Of a DNA stretch of 35,914 bases, positions 16,824 to 24,842 are shown piece after piece (positions within the stretch are counted from its first letter, which is position 1; every line of letters begins with the position of its first letter). The translations under genes were made by a program, and so were the position numbers. Under the pieces are notes generated by a model. It was given only the letters and a program-made list of their open reading frames with translations. It did no database searches and had not been told where the DNA came from. The stretch comes from Gammaproteobacteria bacterium (GTDB lineage: Bacteria; Pseudomonadota; Gammaproteobacteria; Pseudomonadales; Pseudohongiellaceae): assembly GCA_003514305.1 (NCBI GenBank), contig DORE01000183.1, forward strand, positions 1 to 35,914, in the 5' to 3' direction.

Positions 16824-16842
16824 GTGAGGGCACTGCCCTCAC
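16824..16842. repeat. Perfect 9-bp inverted repeat
   Basis: GTGAGGGCA is followed after one base by TGCCCTCAC, an exact dyad. No T-run follows on either strand, so a rho-independent terminator is unlikely. It could be a protein binding site or part of a recombination site downstream of ginD. Confidence 0.6.
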
Positions 16843-17087
16843 CTGCTGTTTAACCTTGCGGTGCCACGGCCGAAGTAACGAAGTTATAGACCGATTTTTG
16901 CGGTTGTATCTTCGCGCCGTAATTATCTGGTTCACCGTCTCAGAACGGCACTTAGGCGTCATTTGCAACGGAACGCCAGATGGCGGTTAAGCGCACATTT
17001 CAGCCCTTGCACGATCGGAGAAATTTTCCTGAAGCGGACTATTGTCATAACCCTTAAGATTTTCTGGGGTCGGCACATATGTAGTCT

Positions 17088-17106
17088 CCCCGAAAATTAA
17101 TCGGGG
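17088..17106. repeat. 6-bp inverted repeat CCCCGA/TCGGGG with AT loop
   Basis: CCCCGA (17088-17093) and TCGGGG (17101-17106) enclose a 7-base AT-rich loop. There is no T-run after it on either strand. An att-like core or a weak hairpin are both possible. Confidence 0.45.
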
Positions 17107-17330
17107 TGTTAAGTTAAGCGTTTTATGATCTATGAATCAGTAGCTCAATTTGAAGAAGTCAGGTTTTACCGAAAGGCAAATCCTGTCGACCCTCAAAGTT
17201 CATTCCTGCTGCTCTCAGCCTTCTGCCAAAAGTATGTTCCGGTCATAGACCCTTACCACCTCCAAGCCGACAGATTTTGGAGCACGCAACCAAGCTCGAG
17301 TCTAGGGTTTTCGTAGATGCAAGCCAAGCT

Positions 17331-17558
17331 TTAATTTGCCCGCAACATATCCAAGCGCATTTTGTTATCCGTATTGAGAGCCTCAGTCGAATTGCTTTTT
17401 GGGGGATTAGATATTGCTTCAAATCTGTTTTTCCGCGCGATCGCTTTATCCAGAATTTCGCTGATGAGGGATTCGATACTTTGACGCCGCAGTCGGGTGG
17501 CACAGGCGAATCCTTGATAGGTCAAGTCCGGCAAAGATTTTAGATTGAGCTCGTGCAT
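17331..17558 (-). CDS. Small ribbon-helix-helix antitoxin-like protein
   Basis: This 75-residue ORF starts 19 bp inside the 3' end of the luciferase-like gene. Its first 40 residues (LKSLPDLTYQGFACATRLRR, then QSIESLISEILDKAI) follow the pattern of FitA/VapB-type ribbon-helix-helix proteins: a short strand, LPD-x-x-Y, a helix, then RxS-hE-hI-xEIL. The C-terminal tail has no recognisable family. No PIN or other toxin gene follows downstream, where the noncoding region begins, so it would be an orphan. A clear ribosome binding site is missing, and expression would depend on coupling to the upstream gene. Confidence 0.5.
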   Translation of the reverse strand: MHELNLKSLPDLTYQGFACATRLRRQSIESLISEILDKAIARKNRFEAISNPPKSNSTEALNTDNKMRLDMLRAN

Positions 17559-18580
17559 AAGATACTATCCATTTTGGTCTCAGCTAGTCGTATATAGCTT
17601 TGTTTGCGCGCTTGAAAATCGTGAGTTACTGCAACAACCATCACCTCATTAACGCCGTAGTATCGCGTAAGGTCTTCCATGCGTTGCAGGCAGTTTTCAG
17701 CGGTATCAACGATCATGTTGCCCCGGGTTTGGTCGAAGAAGGCTCTTTCACTGACTGATAACTGCTTATAAAGACTCATGCACTCCTTAGGAGAACGTAA
17801 ACCTTCACGTACTCCTCTTAACTGTGACTGAAGCTTCCAGAAGGTGTGCGTTGATGCAAGAAACTCAGCCTCTTCCCGGCTATCTGCGGCAATTGAAGCC
17901 ACCGCGATCATCGCTTTGCCTTCGGATCCCTGACGTTGCCGATACATCGCTTTGTAGCGTTCTATAATATCGGCCGGACGCTCATGGTTGCCAATAAACA
18001 GCGCCAGAACGAAATTCCAGCCCGTCAGTGCCGCATTTTCAATACTGCCGTCACTTGATCCCAACATCCAGCGTTCTGGTCCCTGACCTCCAAGCGGGGT
18101 CGTTACCAGCCCTCGCAAAGCTCCCTGGTTGAGTTGGTCGTGGGTAAGACACTCGGCCAACACCGCTACACGCTCCAAAAAACCCTCGGCATTCTGGTAT
18201 GAATGCGGATAAGCTAGGCCACGACTGGGTAACTCAGCACCACCCGGTGCGCGACCAATACCCAGATCAATGCGACCCGGGTAGAGCGCGTCCAGCGTTC
18301 TGAACAGCTCAGCGACTTTGTACGGACTGTAGTGAGACAGCATTACACCGCCGCTGCCTACACGAAGGTTTTCTGTAGCCGCAGCAACTCGGGATATCAT
18401 CAGCTCCGGCGCAGAACAGGCATAACAGAGAGTCGCATGGTGCTCGGCAAACCAGTAACGGTAGTACCCTGACGCATCGCAACTCTGAGCCAGTTTCAGA
18501 GCATCATCAAGCGCCTGCGCCTGCGTTTTGCCATTGTGAACAGGAACCTGATCAACGACGCTTAACTTAAAATCAAACAA
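17540..18580 (-). CDS. LLM-class flavin-dependent oxidoreductase (luciferase-like)
   Basis: This 346-residue protein has a TIM-barrel of the bacterial luciferase type. Recognisable features are DASGYYRYWFAEHHATL at about 36-52, GSGGVMLSHYSPYKVAE and DLGIGRAPGG, as in the E. coli YhbW / MsnO8 group. Such enzymes use reduced flavin and usually oxygen; the substrate is not known. The start is a TTG (18578-18580) with GAGG about six bases upstream. It is the last clear gene of the leftward meta-cleavage operon, 27 bp after the ABM-domain gene, so it may act on an aromatic or aldehyde side product. No canonical dmp operon contains it. Confidence 0.85.
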   Translation of the reverse strand: MFDFKLSVVDQVPVHNGKTQAQALDDALKLAQSCDASGYYRYWFAEHHATLCYACSAPELMISRVAAATENLRVGSGGVMLSHYSPYKVAELFRTLDALYPGRIDLGIGRAPGGAELPSRGLAYPHSYQNAEGFLERVAVLAECLTHDQLNQGALRGLVTTPLGGQGPERWMLGSSDGSIENAALTGWNFVLALFIGNHERPADIIERYKAMYRQRQGSEGKAMIAVASIAADSREEAEFLASTHTFWKLQSQLRGVREGLRSPKECMSLYKQLSVSERAFFDQTRGNMIVDTAENCLQRMEDLTRYYGVNEVMVVAVTHDFQARKQSYIRLAETKMDSILCTSSI

Positions 18581-18607
18581 ATAGAACCTCTTTCATTCCA
18601 ATGCCCC

Positions 18608-19171
18608 TCAACGCAGCCCACGGCTCTGGAATATCCAAGGACGAAACCAACTGGTAAATCTGGGCATCAGCAGATAGGACATGGCAAACATCACAATACC
18701 GGTAATGATCAAGGTACGCACCGGCAAGGGCAAGGGTGCGAGCAGGTCAGCCAACAACGCGAAGATCAGAGTAACGGTCGGATAAAGCGCCAACCAACTG
18801 ACCAGTGTCATCCGCAATCGGTTTGGAGCCGGCGCCGTAGGGGCGACCGGCAAGCTAAACCAGGTTGCAATACCATCCAGAGATTCGGTGCGACTCTGTT
18901 CAAGAATCAAGGGTTGAATCTGTGCAATTAGTCGCTGCCTCGCGTCGGACTGATTCCACTTTTCCAGATCGTCCTGATCTTTGAATCGGAATATAATTCG
19001 ATATTCAGGGTCTATGGCTGAGGCAGGTTTGAGCATGGTCGCTCCTAAGTAACCGGCAAATTCTGCGGCACATTGAGTGAGTTGAACACTCAACCGCTCA
19101 AAAGCCTCTTCGTTACCCGGTGTTACCCGACGCGAGACAACAACGGTAACAGCGCGATCCAGATCAACCAC
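18608..19171 (-). CDS. ABM-domain protein with C-terminal membrane segments
   Basis: This 187-residue protein has an N-terminal antibiotic-biosynthesis-monooxygenase-like ferredoxin fold (about 5-95: VTVVVSRRVTPGNEEAFE, then FRFKDQDDLEKWNQS) and two hydrophobic segments in the C-terminal half (about 122-142 and 150-167). Proteins of this layout are usually called ABM-domain membrane proteins and lack a proven function. The start is GTG (19169-19171), because GGAGG lies six bases upstream; the ATG two bases upstream is out of frame. It is in line with dmpE (14 bp downstream of its stop) and the LLM gene, so it is cotranscribed with the meta pathway. Confidence 0.75.
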   Translation of the reverse strand: MVDLDRAVTVVVSRRVTPGNEEAFERLSVQLTQCAAEFAGYLGATMLKPASAIDPEYRIIFRFKDQDDLEKWNQSDARQRLIAQIQPLILEQSRTESLDGIATWFSLPVAPTAPAPNRLRMTLVSWLALYPTVTLIFALLADLLAPLPLPVRTLIITGIVMFAMSYLLMPRFTSWFRPWIFQSRGLR

Positions 19172-19185
19172 ATTAAACCTCCAAT

Positions 19186-19971
19186 CTATACAAAACGAAC
19201 TGACGCGTTGCCAATACCACCAATAGAGACGCTCATATAGTCGCCGGCAACCACCGGTTCCATCGGCACCAGAGAGCCTGACAGAATCACTTCACCCGCT
19301 TTCAAAGGAATACCAAACTGGCCCATCATATTTGCCAGCCAGGTTACGCAGTTCACTGGAGAACCCAAGGCTGCTGCGCCTGCACCGGTAGAGATAACCG
19401 AGCCGTTCTTCTCAACTACCATGCCCACGGTGCGCAGGTCGATACTGCGTGGGCTAACCGCCTGATCACCGAGCACAAACAGTCCGCAGGAGGCGTTATC
19501 AGCAACCGTATCCTGAATTTTGATCTTCCAGTTCTCGACGCGTGAATCAACCACCTCAAAACAGGGCATCACGCACTCGGTCGCCGCCATGATATCGGCA
19601 ACGGTCAAACCGGGACCCATCACGTCTCTCTTCATAATGAAGGCGATCTCACCCTCAGCCTTAGGCTGAATCAGTTTTTCAGAGATCGGCATCTCTTCAC
19701 CCTGACTGTAGGCCATACCGTCGGTCAGGAATCCAAAATCTGGCTGACCAACACCGAGCATGTTCTGCACAACCTTAGAGGTCAGGCCTATTTTCTTACC
19801 GATCACTTTCTCGCCCGCAGCCACGCGATTCTCAGTCATCACTTTGGAGATCTCATAAGAGTCTTCCACTTTAATATCGGGGAAACGCTCAGTCAGCGGT
19901 TTAACCGTAATGCGGTTAACCAGCGAGTTATAGAGTTCATCGCCAAGCGCTTTAATCTGTTGTTGATCCAT
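19186..19971 (-). CDS. dmpE: 2-oxopent-4-enoate hydratase (DmpE/XylJ)
   Basis: This 261-residue enzyme adds water to 2-hydroxypenta-2,4-dienoate to give 4-hydroxy-2-oxovalerate. Landmarks of the DmpE/MhpD family are GKKIGLTSKVVQNMLGV, GFLTDGMAY, the metal-site motif KAEGEIAFI and DSRVENWKIKIQDTVADN. It resembles DmpE more than DmpH: the strings VQNMLGVGQPDFGFLTD and TVADNASCGLFVLGDQAVSP are DmpE-type. It follows dmpC by 15 bp with its own GGAGA ribosome binding site. It also has a paralogue in this operon, the decarboxylase DmpH, with which such hydratases form a complex for substrate channelling. Confidence 0.93.
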   Translation of the reverse strand: MDQQQIKALGDELYNSLVNRITVKPLTERFPDIKVEDSYEISKVMTENRVAAGEKVIGKKIGLTSKVVQNMLGVGQPDFGFLTDGMAYSQGEEMPISEKLIQPKAEGEIAFIMKRDVMGPGLTVADIMAATECVMPCFEVVDSRVENWKIKIQDTVADNASCGLFVLGDQAVSPRSIDLRTVGMVVEKNGSVISTGAGAAALGSPVNCVTWLANMMGQFGIPLKAGEVILSGSLVPMEPVVAGDYMSVSIGGIGNASVRFV

Positions 19972-19986
19972 AGGGTTTGTCTCCGG

Positions 19987-21447
19987 TCACAACTTAATGC
20001 AGATATTTTTCAGTTCGGTGTAGAATTCAAGGCCATGCACACCGCCCTCACGACCGATACCGGACTGTTTTGCACCACCGAACGCAGTACGCAGATCACG
20101 CAGGAACCAGGAGTTAACCCAGACCAGACCTGCTTCCAACTGCTGACCAACACGTACTGCTCGCGAAGTATTTTCCGTCCAGATCGCTGCAGCCAAACCA
20201 TAGTCGGTATCGTTAGCCAATTCGATCACCTCCTCTTCGGTATCAAAGGGACGAATGTGGCAGCAGGGGCCGAAGATCTCTTCACGCACCACACGCGCAT
20301 CATCAGATAGACCGGTCCAAATAGTCGGCTCAACCCAAGCGCCGCCGTTAAGCTCGTCACCCATATCGGGAATACCACCACCGATCTCTATAGTTGCGCC
20401 CTCTTCAATCGCCAGTTTGTAGTAGCTAGCAACCTTATCGCGGTGCTCCAAACTAATCAGCGGACCAAAGTTCGCGTCTGGATCTTCAGGGCGACCCAGC
20501 TTCAGTTTGGCGGTCTCCTCTTTCATGCGCGCGAGGAACTTGTCAAATACGCCACGCTGAACATAAACGCGCTCGGTCCCAAGACAAACTTGACCGCAGT
20601 TCACGAATACCGAGCGCATAGTGCCTTCAACCGCTTTTTCTATATCGCAGTCATCAAACACGATACCGGGGTTTTTACCGCCACATTCCAGTGAGATGTT
20701 GCGCAAACCTACCGCAGCGGCCTGCATAATGATCTCACCCGTCCGCGTTTCGCCAGTGAAGGTTATCGCATCTATGCCTTTGTGCTCGGTCAGATAAGCA
20801 CCGGCTGAATCGGGACCAAAACCATGTACCACGTTGAAGACGCCAGGCGGTACACCACACTCGTTCATCACCTCTCCGAGCAGGGTGGTGGTCGCCGGCG
20901 TTTCTTCCGAGGGTTTAACCACCACAGTATTTCCACAGGCCAATGCCGGACCTACTTTCCAGGTCATCAGCAGCAGCGGCAGATTCCAGGGCGAGATCAC
21001 CGCGATCACACCCTTGGGTGTACGGTGACCGACGTTCATTGCACTCTTACCATCTGGGGTATCCAGATTGAATGACTCGGTCGGGTGATTAGCCAGCGTT
21101 TCAGAGAAAGCTTTGAAGTTCGCTGCACCACGCGGTATATCGATATGACTAGCAATTGAGCGAGGCTTACCGGTATCCAGACACTCTGCTTCAAGGAACT
21201 CATCAAAACGCTCGTTGATACGATCGGCCACTCTATTCAGCAACTCGATACGTTTCGCCTGAGTCAACTTACCCCAGGGGCCTTTCAGTGCGGCGCGAGC
21301 AGCCTGAACCGCTGCATCAACTTCATCACGACCCGCTTCATGCACCATCCCGATCAAGCTGTTATCGACCGGCGAACGGTTCTCAAAGGTTTTTCCGGCT
21401 TTGGATGCCTGATATTCACCGTTAATAAAGTGCTTAAACTCTTTCAT
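19987..21447 (-). CDS. dmpC: 2-hydroxymuconic semialdehyde dehydrogenase (DmpC/XylG)
   Basis: This 486-residue NAD-dependent aldehyde dehydrogenase oxidises 2-hydroxymuconic semialdehyde to 4-oxalocrotonate. ALDH residues are in place: N155 in SPWNLP, E254 in LECGGKNP and the nucleophile C288 in NCGQVCLG, with the cofactor loop at FTGETRTG. The C-terminal tail is of the DmpC type (YTELKNICIKL). It sits between catechol dioxygenase and hydratase. Since no dmpD hydrolase is in the window, all ring-cleavage product should pass through this enzyme. The ribosome binding site before the ATG at 21447 is weak. Confidence 0.93.
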   Translation of the reverse strand: MKEFKHFINGEYQASKAGKTFENRSPVDNSLIGMVHEAGRDEVDAAVQAARAALKGPWGKLTQAKRIELLNRVADRINERFDEFLEAECLDTGKPRSIASHIDIPRGAANFKAFSETLANHPTESFNLDTPDGKSAMNVGHRTPKGVIAVISPWNLPLLLMTWKVGPALACGNTVVVKPSEETPATTTLLGEVMNECGVPPGVFNVVHGFGPDSAGAYLTEHKGIDAITFTGETRTGEIIMQAAAVGLRNISLECGGKNPGIVFDDCDIEKAVEGTMRSVFVNCGQVCLGTERVYVQRGVFDKFLARMKEETAKLKLGRPEDPDANFGPLISLEHRDKVASYYKLAIEEGATIEIGGGIPDMGDELNGGAWVEPTIWTGLSDDARVVREEIFGPCCHIRPFDTEEEVIELANDTDYGLAAAIWTENTSRAVRVGQQLEAGLVWVNSWFLRDLRTAFGGAKQSGIGREGGVHGLEFYTELKNICIKL

Positions 21448-21509
21448 ATTTTCTATACCACTTAGAAAGGAAAATGGGCAGCCAGAAACTTAACCTAAGC
21501 CGCCCCAAA

Positions 21510-21524
21510 GATTAGTCGCTAATC
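21510..21524. repeat. Small hairpin at the dmpB stop
   Basis: GATTAG and CTAATC enclose TCG at the end of dmpB, overlapping its stop codon. The stem of six base pairs has no T-run, so it is more likely an mRNA-stability or accidental structure than a terminator. The gap to dmpC is 75 bp, the largest in this operon. Confidence 0.35.
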
Positions 21525-22446
21525 AGGTCACGACCGTCAGGAAGCGTTCGTTCAGCTCGCGATCGTGATAGAAGATCGCCTTACCTAGCTGTTCAGCATC
21601 CCAGGTAATAACTGGGTGATCCGGATAGGTGTAGTCGCCGCCAGAAAACACTTCGCAGCGGTTACCTGAAGGATCGAAGAAGTAGATCGTCGTACCGTGT
21701 GTCAGACCGTGACGTGTTGGACCGATATCGATAGGTGTATCGGTCATACTCAACAGATCTCCCGCTTTCAACACATCTTCCCAAGACTCTAGGAAGAAAG
21801 ATGCATGGTGGAACTTATCTTTCATCGGCTGACGGATAAAGGCGATATCGTGCTCCTTCATTGAGCAGGCCATGAAGATAGCGATCTTGTTGCCATCCGG
21901 CTCAACGACCTGTTCAACCAACTGGAAGCCCAGCACATTAGTGAAGATATCCAGTACGCCATCAATATCGTCACCATAGAGCAGACAGTGGTCGAAGCGG
22001 GTCGCTTTCATACCCTTAGCATCACGCGGCCAAGCTTCAGGATTGCGGTTCGACACACCCCATTTGCCGGTCTGCTCTTTAGTCGCAAACAGCTCAAAAT
22101 GGTGACCTGTAGGGGCAGTAAATTGAATACGGCGACCACAATCTTTCAGATCGCCCGCTGGCAATTCAGTCAGCTCTAGGCCGTAGTCACGCAGGTCCTG
22201 AGCCAGGCTATCCAGTGTGGCCTCATCAGCCACTTTAAAGGCCATAAAATCCATGCCGGCTTCATCGGCTTCTCGCAGCACAACAGAAAATTTATCAACT
22301 TCGGTCCAGCCTTTCAGGTAGACCCGCCCCTGATCATCACGATCCATCTCAATCAGACCCATCAGATCAGCATAGTGTTTAACCGCTTCATCAAGATCCA
22401 AAACACGAATCTGCACGTGCCCTGGACGCATTACACCTTTTTTCAT
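21523..22446 (-). CDS. dmpB: Catechol 2,3-dioxygenase (DmpB/XylE)
   Basis: This extradiol dioxygenase opens catechol next to the hydroxyls to yield 2-hydroxymuconic semialdehyde. It has two glyoxalase-fold modules, with the active site in the second. From the second of two adjacent ATGs the product is 307 residues, the length of XylE, and the numbering then agrees: Fe(II) ligands H153 (FDHCLL), H214 (FHHASFF) and E265 (CEVFSGG), plus H199, H246 and Y255. This is why the start at 22446 is preferred to 22449, and its GGAG is also at better spacing. The sequence GVMRPGHVQIRVLDLDEAV is very close to the XylE N-terminus. It lies 33 bp after the ferredoxin gene. Confidence 0.95.
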   Translation of the reverse strand: MKKGVMRPGHVQIRVLDLDEAVKHYADLMGLIEMDRDDQGRVYLKGWTEVDKFSVVLREADEAGMDFMAFKVADEATLDSLAQDLRDYGLELTELPAGDLKDCGRRIQFTAPTGHHFELFATKEQTGKWGVSNRNPEAWPRDAKGMKATRFDHCLLYGDDIDGVLDIFTNVLGFQLVEQVVEPDGNKIAIFMACSMKEHDIAFIRQPMKDKFHHASFFLESWEDVLKAGDLLSMTDTPIDIGPTRHGLTHGTTIYFFDPSGNRCEVFSGGDYTYPDHPVITWDAEQLGKAIFYHDRELNERFLTVVT

Positions 22447-22479
22447 CATCTTCTCCAGTGTTATTTTGTACTTTATTGT

Positions 22480-22797
22480 CTAGCTTTTATCTTCTTCCGG
22501 CGTTTCAGCCAAAATTTCTACTTTTAGATCCGTCTCGGGAATGATTCGGCAGGCTAGCACGACATTCTCCTCAAGATCCTGTTCTGAAATATGCGCTTTA
22601 CTCATCCGCTTCGCGCTGAAGTTACCCTCCAACACACGTACCTTACACACGCCACAACCACCACCTTTACAACCGACGGGGATGGGCGATCCGACGACAC
22701 TGCGAATTGAAAGCAGAACGGGCTGATCAGACTTAGCATCGAAGGCGACCTCAGTATCTTTGGCTTTATCGACCACCGTTACATTCAAGCTTGTCAC
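22480..22797 (-). CDS. dmpQ: Chloroplast-type 2Fe-2S ferredoxin (DmpQ/XylT)
   Basis: This small ferredoxin of the XylT/DmpQ type restores catechol 2,3-dioxygenase by reducing its oxidised iron. Cluster cysteines appear as C-x4-C-x2-C (VGCKGGGCGVC), then a fourth in VLACRII about 31 residues on. The start is put at the GTG at 22797 because GGAGG sits five bases upstream; a GTG four codons earlier (22809) is possible but lacks such a site. The product is 105 residues. It directly precedes dmpB, the same order as in dmp and xyl operons, in line with its repair role. Confidence 0.88.
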   Translation of the reverse strand: MTSLNVTVVDKAKDTEVAFDAKSDQPVLLSIRSVVGSPIPVGCKGGGCGVCKVRVLEGNFSAKRMSKAHISEQDLEENVVLACRIIPETDLKVEILAETPEEDKS

Positions 22798-22810
22798 CTT
22801 AGCCTCCACC

Positions 22811-23002
22811 CTAACGTCCTAACTTTTTGGCAGACTCGCCTGCGATGCCGAAGTTTTCTTTCGGTAACTCCTGAATCATCACCCGGACCGACTCGATTGG
22901 GGCGCCGATCGACTCAACCGCTGCATCAGTCAGCGCTTTAATCAGTGCGGCCTTCTGCTCCTCGCTTCGCCCTTCCATCATATGTACGACCATAATTGGC
23001 AT
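22811..23002 (-). CDS. dmpI: 4-oxalocrotonate tautomerase (DmpI/XylH)
   Basis: The 63-residue enzyme interconverts the enol and keto forms of 4-oxalocrotonate. The mature protein starts with the catalytic proline after Met removal (MPIMVVHMMEGR), with arginines further on (ESVRVMIQELPKENFGIAG). The start is set at 23002 because AAGGAGG precedes it and the family needs the N-terminal proline; a longer in-frame ORF to 23104 overlaps dmpH and would bury that proline. It lies between the decarboxylase and the ferredoxin gene. Confidence 0.93.
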   Translation of the reverse strand: MPIMVVHMMEGRSEEQKAALIKALTDAAVESIGAPIESVRVMIQELPKENFGIAGESAKKLGR

Positions 23003-23012
23003 AGAGGCCTCC

Positions 23013-23804
23013 TTAGACGCAACGTCCGCTGATCGAACCCAGTCCATCAAAGAGCACTGTGAAGCTGTCACCTTTATTGACCGAAACCGCTGCGGTGATT
23101 GCACCGATCATGATGAAAGTACCCGCTTTCAACATCTCACCGCGCTCCGCCAACATGTTAGCCAACATCGCCACAGAAGAGGCAGGGTGTCCCAGAACAG
23201 CGGCACCCGCTCCAGTCTGAACCACTTCGCCGTTGATCATCATCACCACACCCAGGGTTTTCAGATCCAACTCTGAAACCGGCTTAGCCACACCGCCAGT
23301 CAGGAAGCGAGAAGAGCTGGAGTTATCCGCAATTACGCTTTTCAGGTCGAACTTAAAATCTTTATAGCGTGAATCGATTACCTCTACCGCCGGCATCACT
23401 AGATCTGTCGCTTTAAGCACATCACCAATATGCACACCCGGCCCATTCAGGTCCTCTTTCAGAACAAAGGCCAGTTCCGCTTCGATCTTCGGATGGATCA
23501 ACTCATCGACCTTCAGCTCGCCGCCATCATCAACACTGAAATAATCCGCAAGGAAACCGTAGCAGGGATGCTCCACACCCATCTGCGACATCTTCGCCCA
23601 AGAGGTCAACCCCATCTTCATGCCGACGACCTTGTTACCGCGTGCCTCTTTACGGCGACGAATCTCCCACTGGATATCAAAGGCATCTTCGTAATCCATC
23701 TGTGGATAATCGTCGGTAATTTTGCTGATCTCATACGCTTGAAGTTCAGCGTTTTCGCAATGTTCCGCGAGCTTTTCGATCTCTTCTCTCGTCAGATTTC
23801 CCAT
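23013..23804 (-). CDS. dmpH: 4-oxalocrotonate decarboxylase (DmpH/XylI)
   Basis: This 263-residue, metal-dependent decarboxylase makes 2-hydroxypenta-2,4-dienoate from the keto form of 4-oxalocrotonate. It shares its fold with DmpE. Visible features are GMKMGLTSWAKMSQMGVEHP, the metal-site motif KIEAELAFVL and DSRYKDFKFDLKSVIADN. SWAKMSQMGVEHPCYGFLAD marks it as decarboxylase and not hydratase. The start overlaps the dmpG stop by one base (TGATG), so translation is coupled. Confidence 0.93.
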   Translation of the reverse strand: MGNLTREEIEKLAEHCENAELQAYEISKITDDYPQMDYEDAFDIQWEIRRRKEARGNKVVGMKMGLTSWAKMSQMGVEHPCYGFLADYFSVDDGGELKVDELIHPKIEAELAFVLKEDLNGPGVHIGDVLKATDLVMPAVEVIDSRYKDFKFDLKSVIADNSSSSRFLTGGVAKPVSELDLKTLGVVMMINGEVVQTGAGAAVLGHPASSVAMLANMLAERGEMLKAGTFIMIGAITAAVSVNKGDSFTVLFDGLGSISGRCV

Positions 23805-24832
23805 CAGCCTTTTCCTTTTTGTTTTGCCATGGTGAGTGCCAGGTCTTCAATCATATCTTCCTGACCACCTACGGTACCGCGGCGCCCCAGTTCGACCAGA
23901 ATGTCGCGCGCCTGCACGCCGTACTTCGCGGCAGCGCGCTGCGCAAACAGCAGGAAGGAGGAGTAGACACCAGCATAACCCAGTGTCAGTGCATCACGGT
24001 CTACGCGAATCGGATGATCCATTAGCGGCACCACCAGATCCTCCGCGACATCCATTATCTTGTAGAGATCCACGCCGGTCTCAACATCCATGCGATCCAA
24101 CACCGCGCAGAACACCTCCAGTGGCGTATTACCCGCGCCAGCACCTAAGCCAGCAACTGAACCATCGATACGAGCCGCGCCCGCATCAATCGCCGCCAGA
24201 GAATTAGCGATACCCATCCCCAGGTTGTGGTGGCCGTGAAAGCCAATCTCGATATTCGCGGGGAGTTCAGCGCGTAACAGGCCGATCTTGCTGCTGACCT
24301 CATCCGGCAGCATGTAACCTGCGGAATCAGTTGCGTAGATGCAGTTTGCGCCATAGCTAACCATCAACTGCGCCTGCTCCAGAATTTTCTCGGGCGAAGC
24401 CATATGCGCCATCATCAGGAAGCCAACGGTATCCATTCCCATTTTGGACGCCATACCGATATGCTGCTGCGACACATCCGCTTCGGTGCAGTGAGTAGCG
24501 ACGCGAATGGTCGATACACCGCAATCCGCCGCCATCTTGAGATGATCAACGGTACCGATACCGGGCAGTAGCAGTGCTGATACTTTGGCCTGCTTCATCT
24601 TCGGCACTACCGCGCTGAGGTACTCCTCATCAGTATGCGCGGGAAAGCCGTAGTTAACCGATGCACCACCTAGACCATCACCGTGGGTCACTTCGATCAG
24701 CGGCATACCCGCTTCATCCATCGCGCTAGCGACCTCCACCATCTGATTGAGTGAGATCTGATGACGTTTTGCGTGCATACCATCACGCAGACTCATATCG
24801 TGAAGGCGAACCTTCTTACCTTTTAAATCCAT
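23804..24832 (-). CDS. dmpG: 4-hydroxy-2-oxovalerate aldolase (DmpG)
   Basis: This 342-residue class II aldolase splits 4-hydroxy-2-oxovalerate into pyruvate and acetaldehyde. The TIM barrel starts with LHDMSLRDGMHAKRH, holding the catalytic R16, metal ligand D17 and H20; the other metal ligands are H199 and H201 in GFHGHHNLG. The C-terminal helical part (SFLLFAQRAAAKYGV) is the region that docks with acetaldehyde dehydrogenase. It lies directly after dmpF, as needed for the channelled DmpFG complex. The gap is 10 bp, with a GAGGT ribosome binding site. Confidence 0.95.
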   Translation of the reverse strand: MDLKGKKVRLHDMSLRDGMHAKRHQISLNQMVEVASAMDEAGMPLIEVTHGDGLGGASVNYGFPAHTDEEYLSAVVPKMKQAKVSALLLPGIGTVDHLKMAADCGVSTIRVATHCTEADVSQQHIGMASKMGMDTVGFLMMAHMASPEKILEQAQLMVSYGANCIYATDSAGYMLPDEVSSKIGLLRAELPANIEIGFHGHHNLGMGIANSLAAIDAGAARIDGSVAGLGAGAGNTPLEVFCAVLDRMDVETGVDLYKIMDVAEDLVVPLMDHPIRVDRDALTLGYAGVYSSFLLFAQRAAAKYGVQARDILVELGRRGTVGGQEDMIEDLALTMAKQKGKG

Positions 24833-24842
24833 AACTCTTACC

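Larger units (their letters stand above)
16705..17330. other. Long noncoding stretch with palindromes after ginD
   Basis: About 625 bp contain no ORF with credible coding character; the short ORFs here have no family resemblance or ribosome binding site. Several dyads are visible: the perfect repeat at 16824-16842, the CCCCGA/TCGGGG pair at 17088-17106, and GGCGT with ACGCC around 16953-16975. The stretch is the most likely home of a recombination site or structured RNA. Neither can be shown from one copy. Confidence 0.45.

Noticed and set aside
16720..16968. 82-residue leftward ORF after ginD
   Set aside because: No ribosome binding site, no family resemblance, and a basic low-information composition typical of a chance frame through palindromic DNA.
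17088..17106. Rho-independent terminator for ginD or the leftward operon
   Set aside because: The stem is only six base pairs and no T-run follows on either strand.
17120..17240. tRNA-like strings (AGTAGCTCAATTTG, then AATCCTGTCGACCC)
   Set aside because: Acceptor, anticodon and T stems cannot be paired into a cloverleaf, so it is not a tRNA or a tRNA attachment site.
17125..17316. 63-residue rightward ORF
   Set aside because: No ribosome binding site or recognisable family; it overlaps a competing leftward ORF that is equally unconvincing.
23003..23104. N-terminal extension of the tautomerase ORF
   Set aside because: The family needs Pro directly after the initiator Met, and a strong ribosome binding site precedes 23002.
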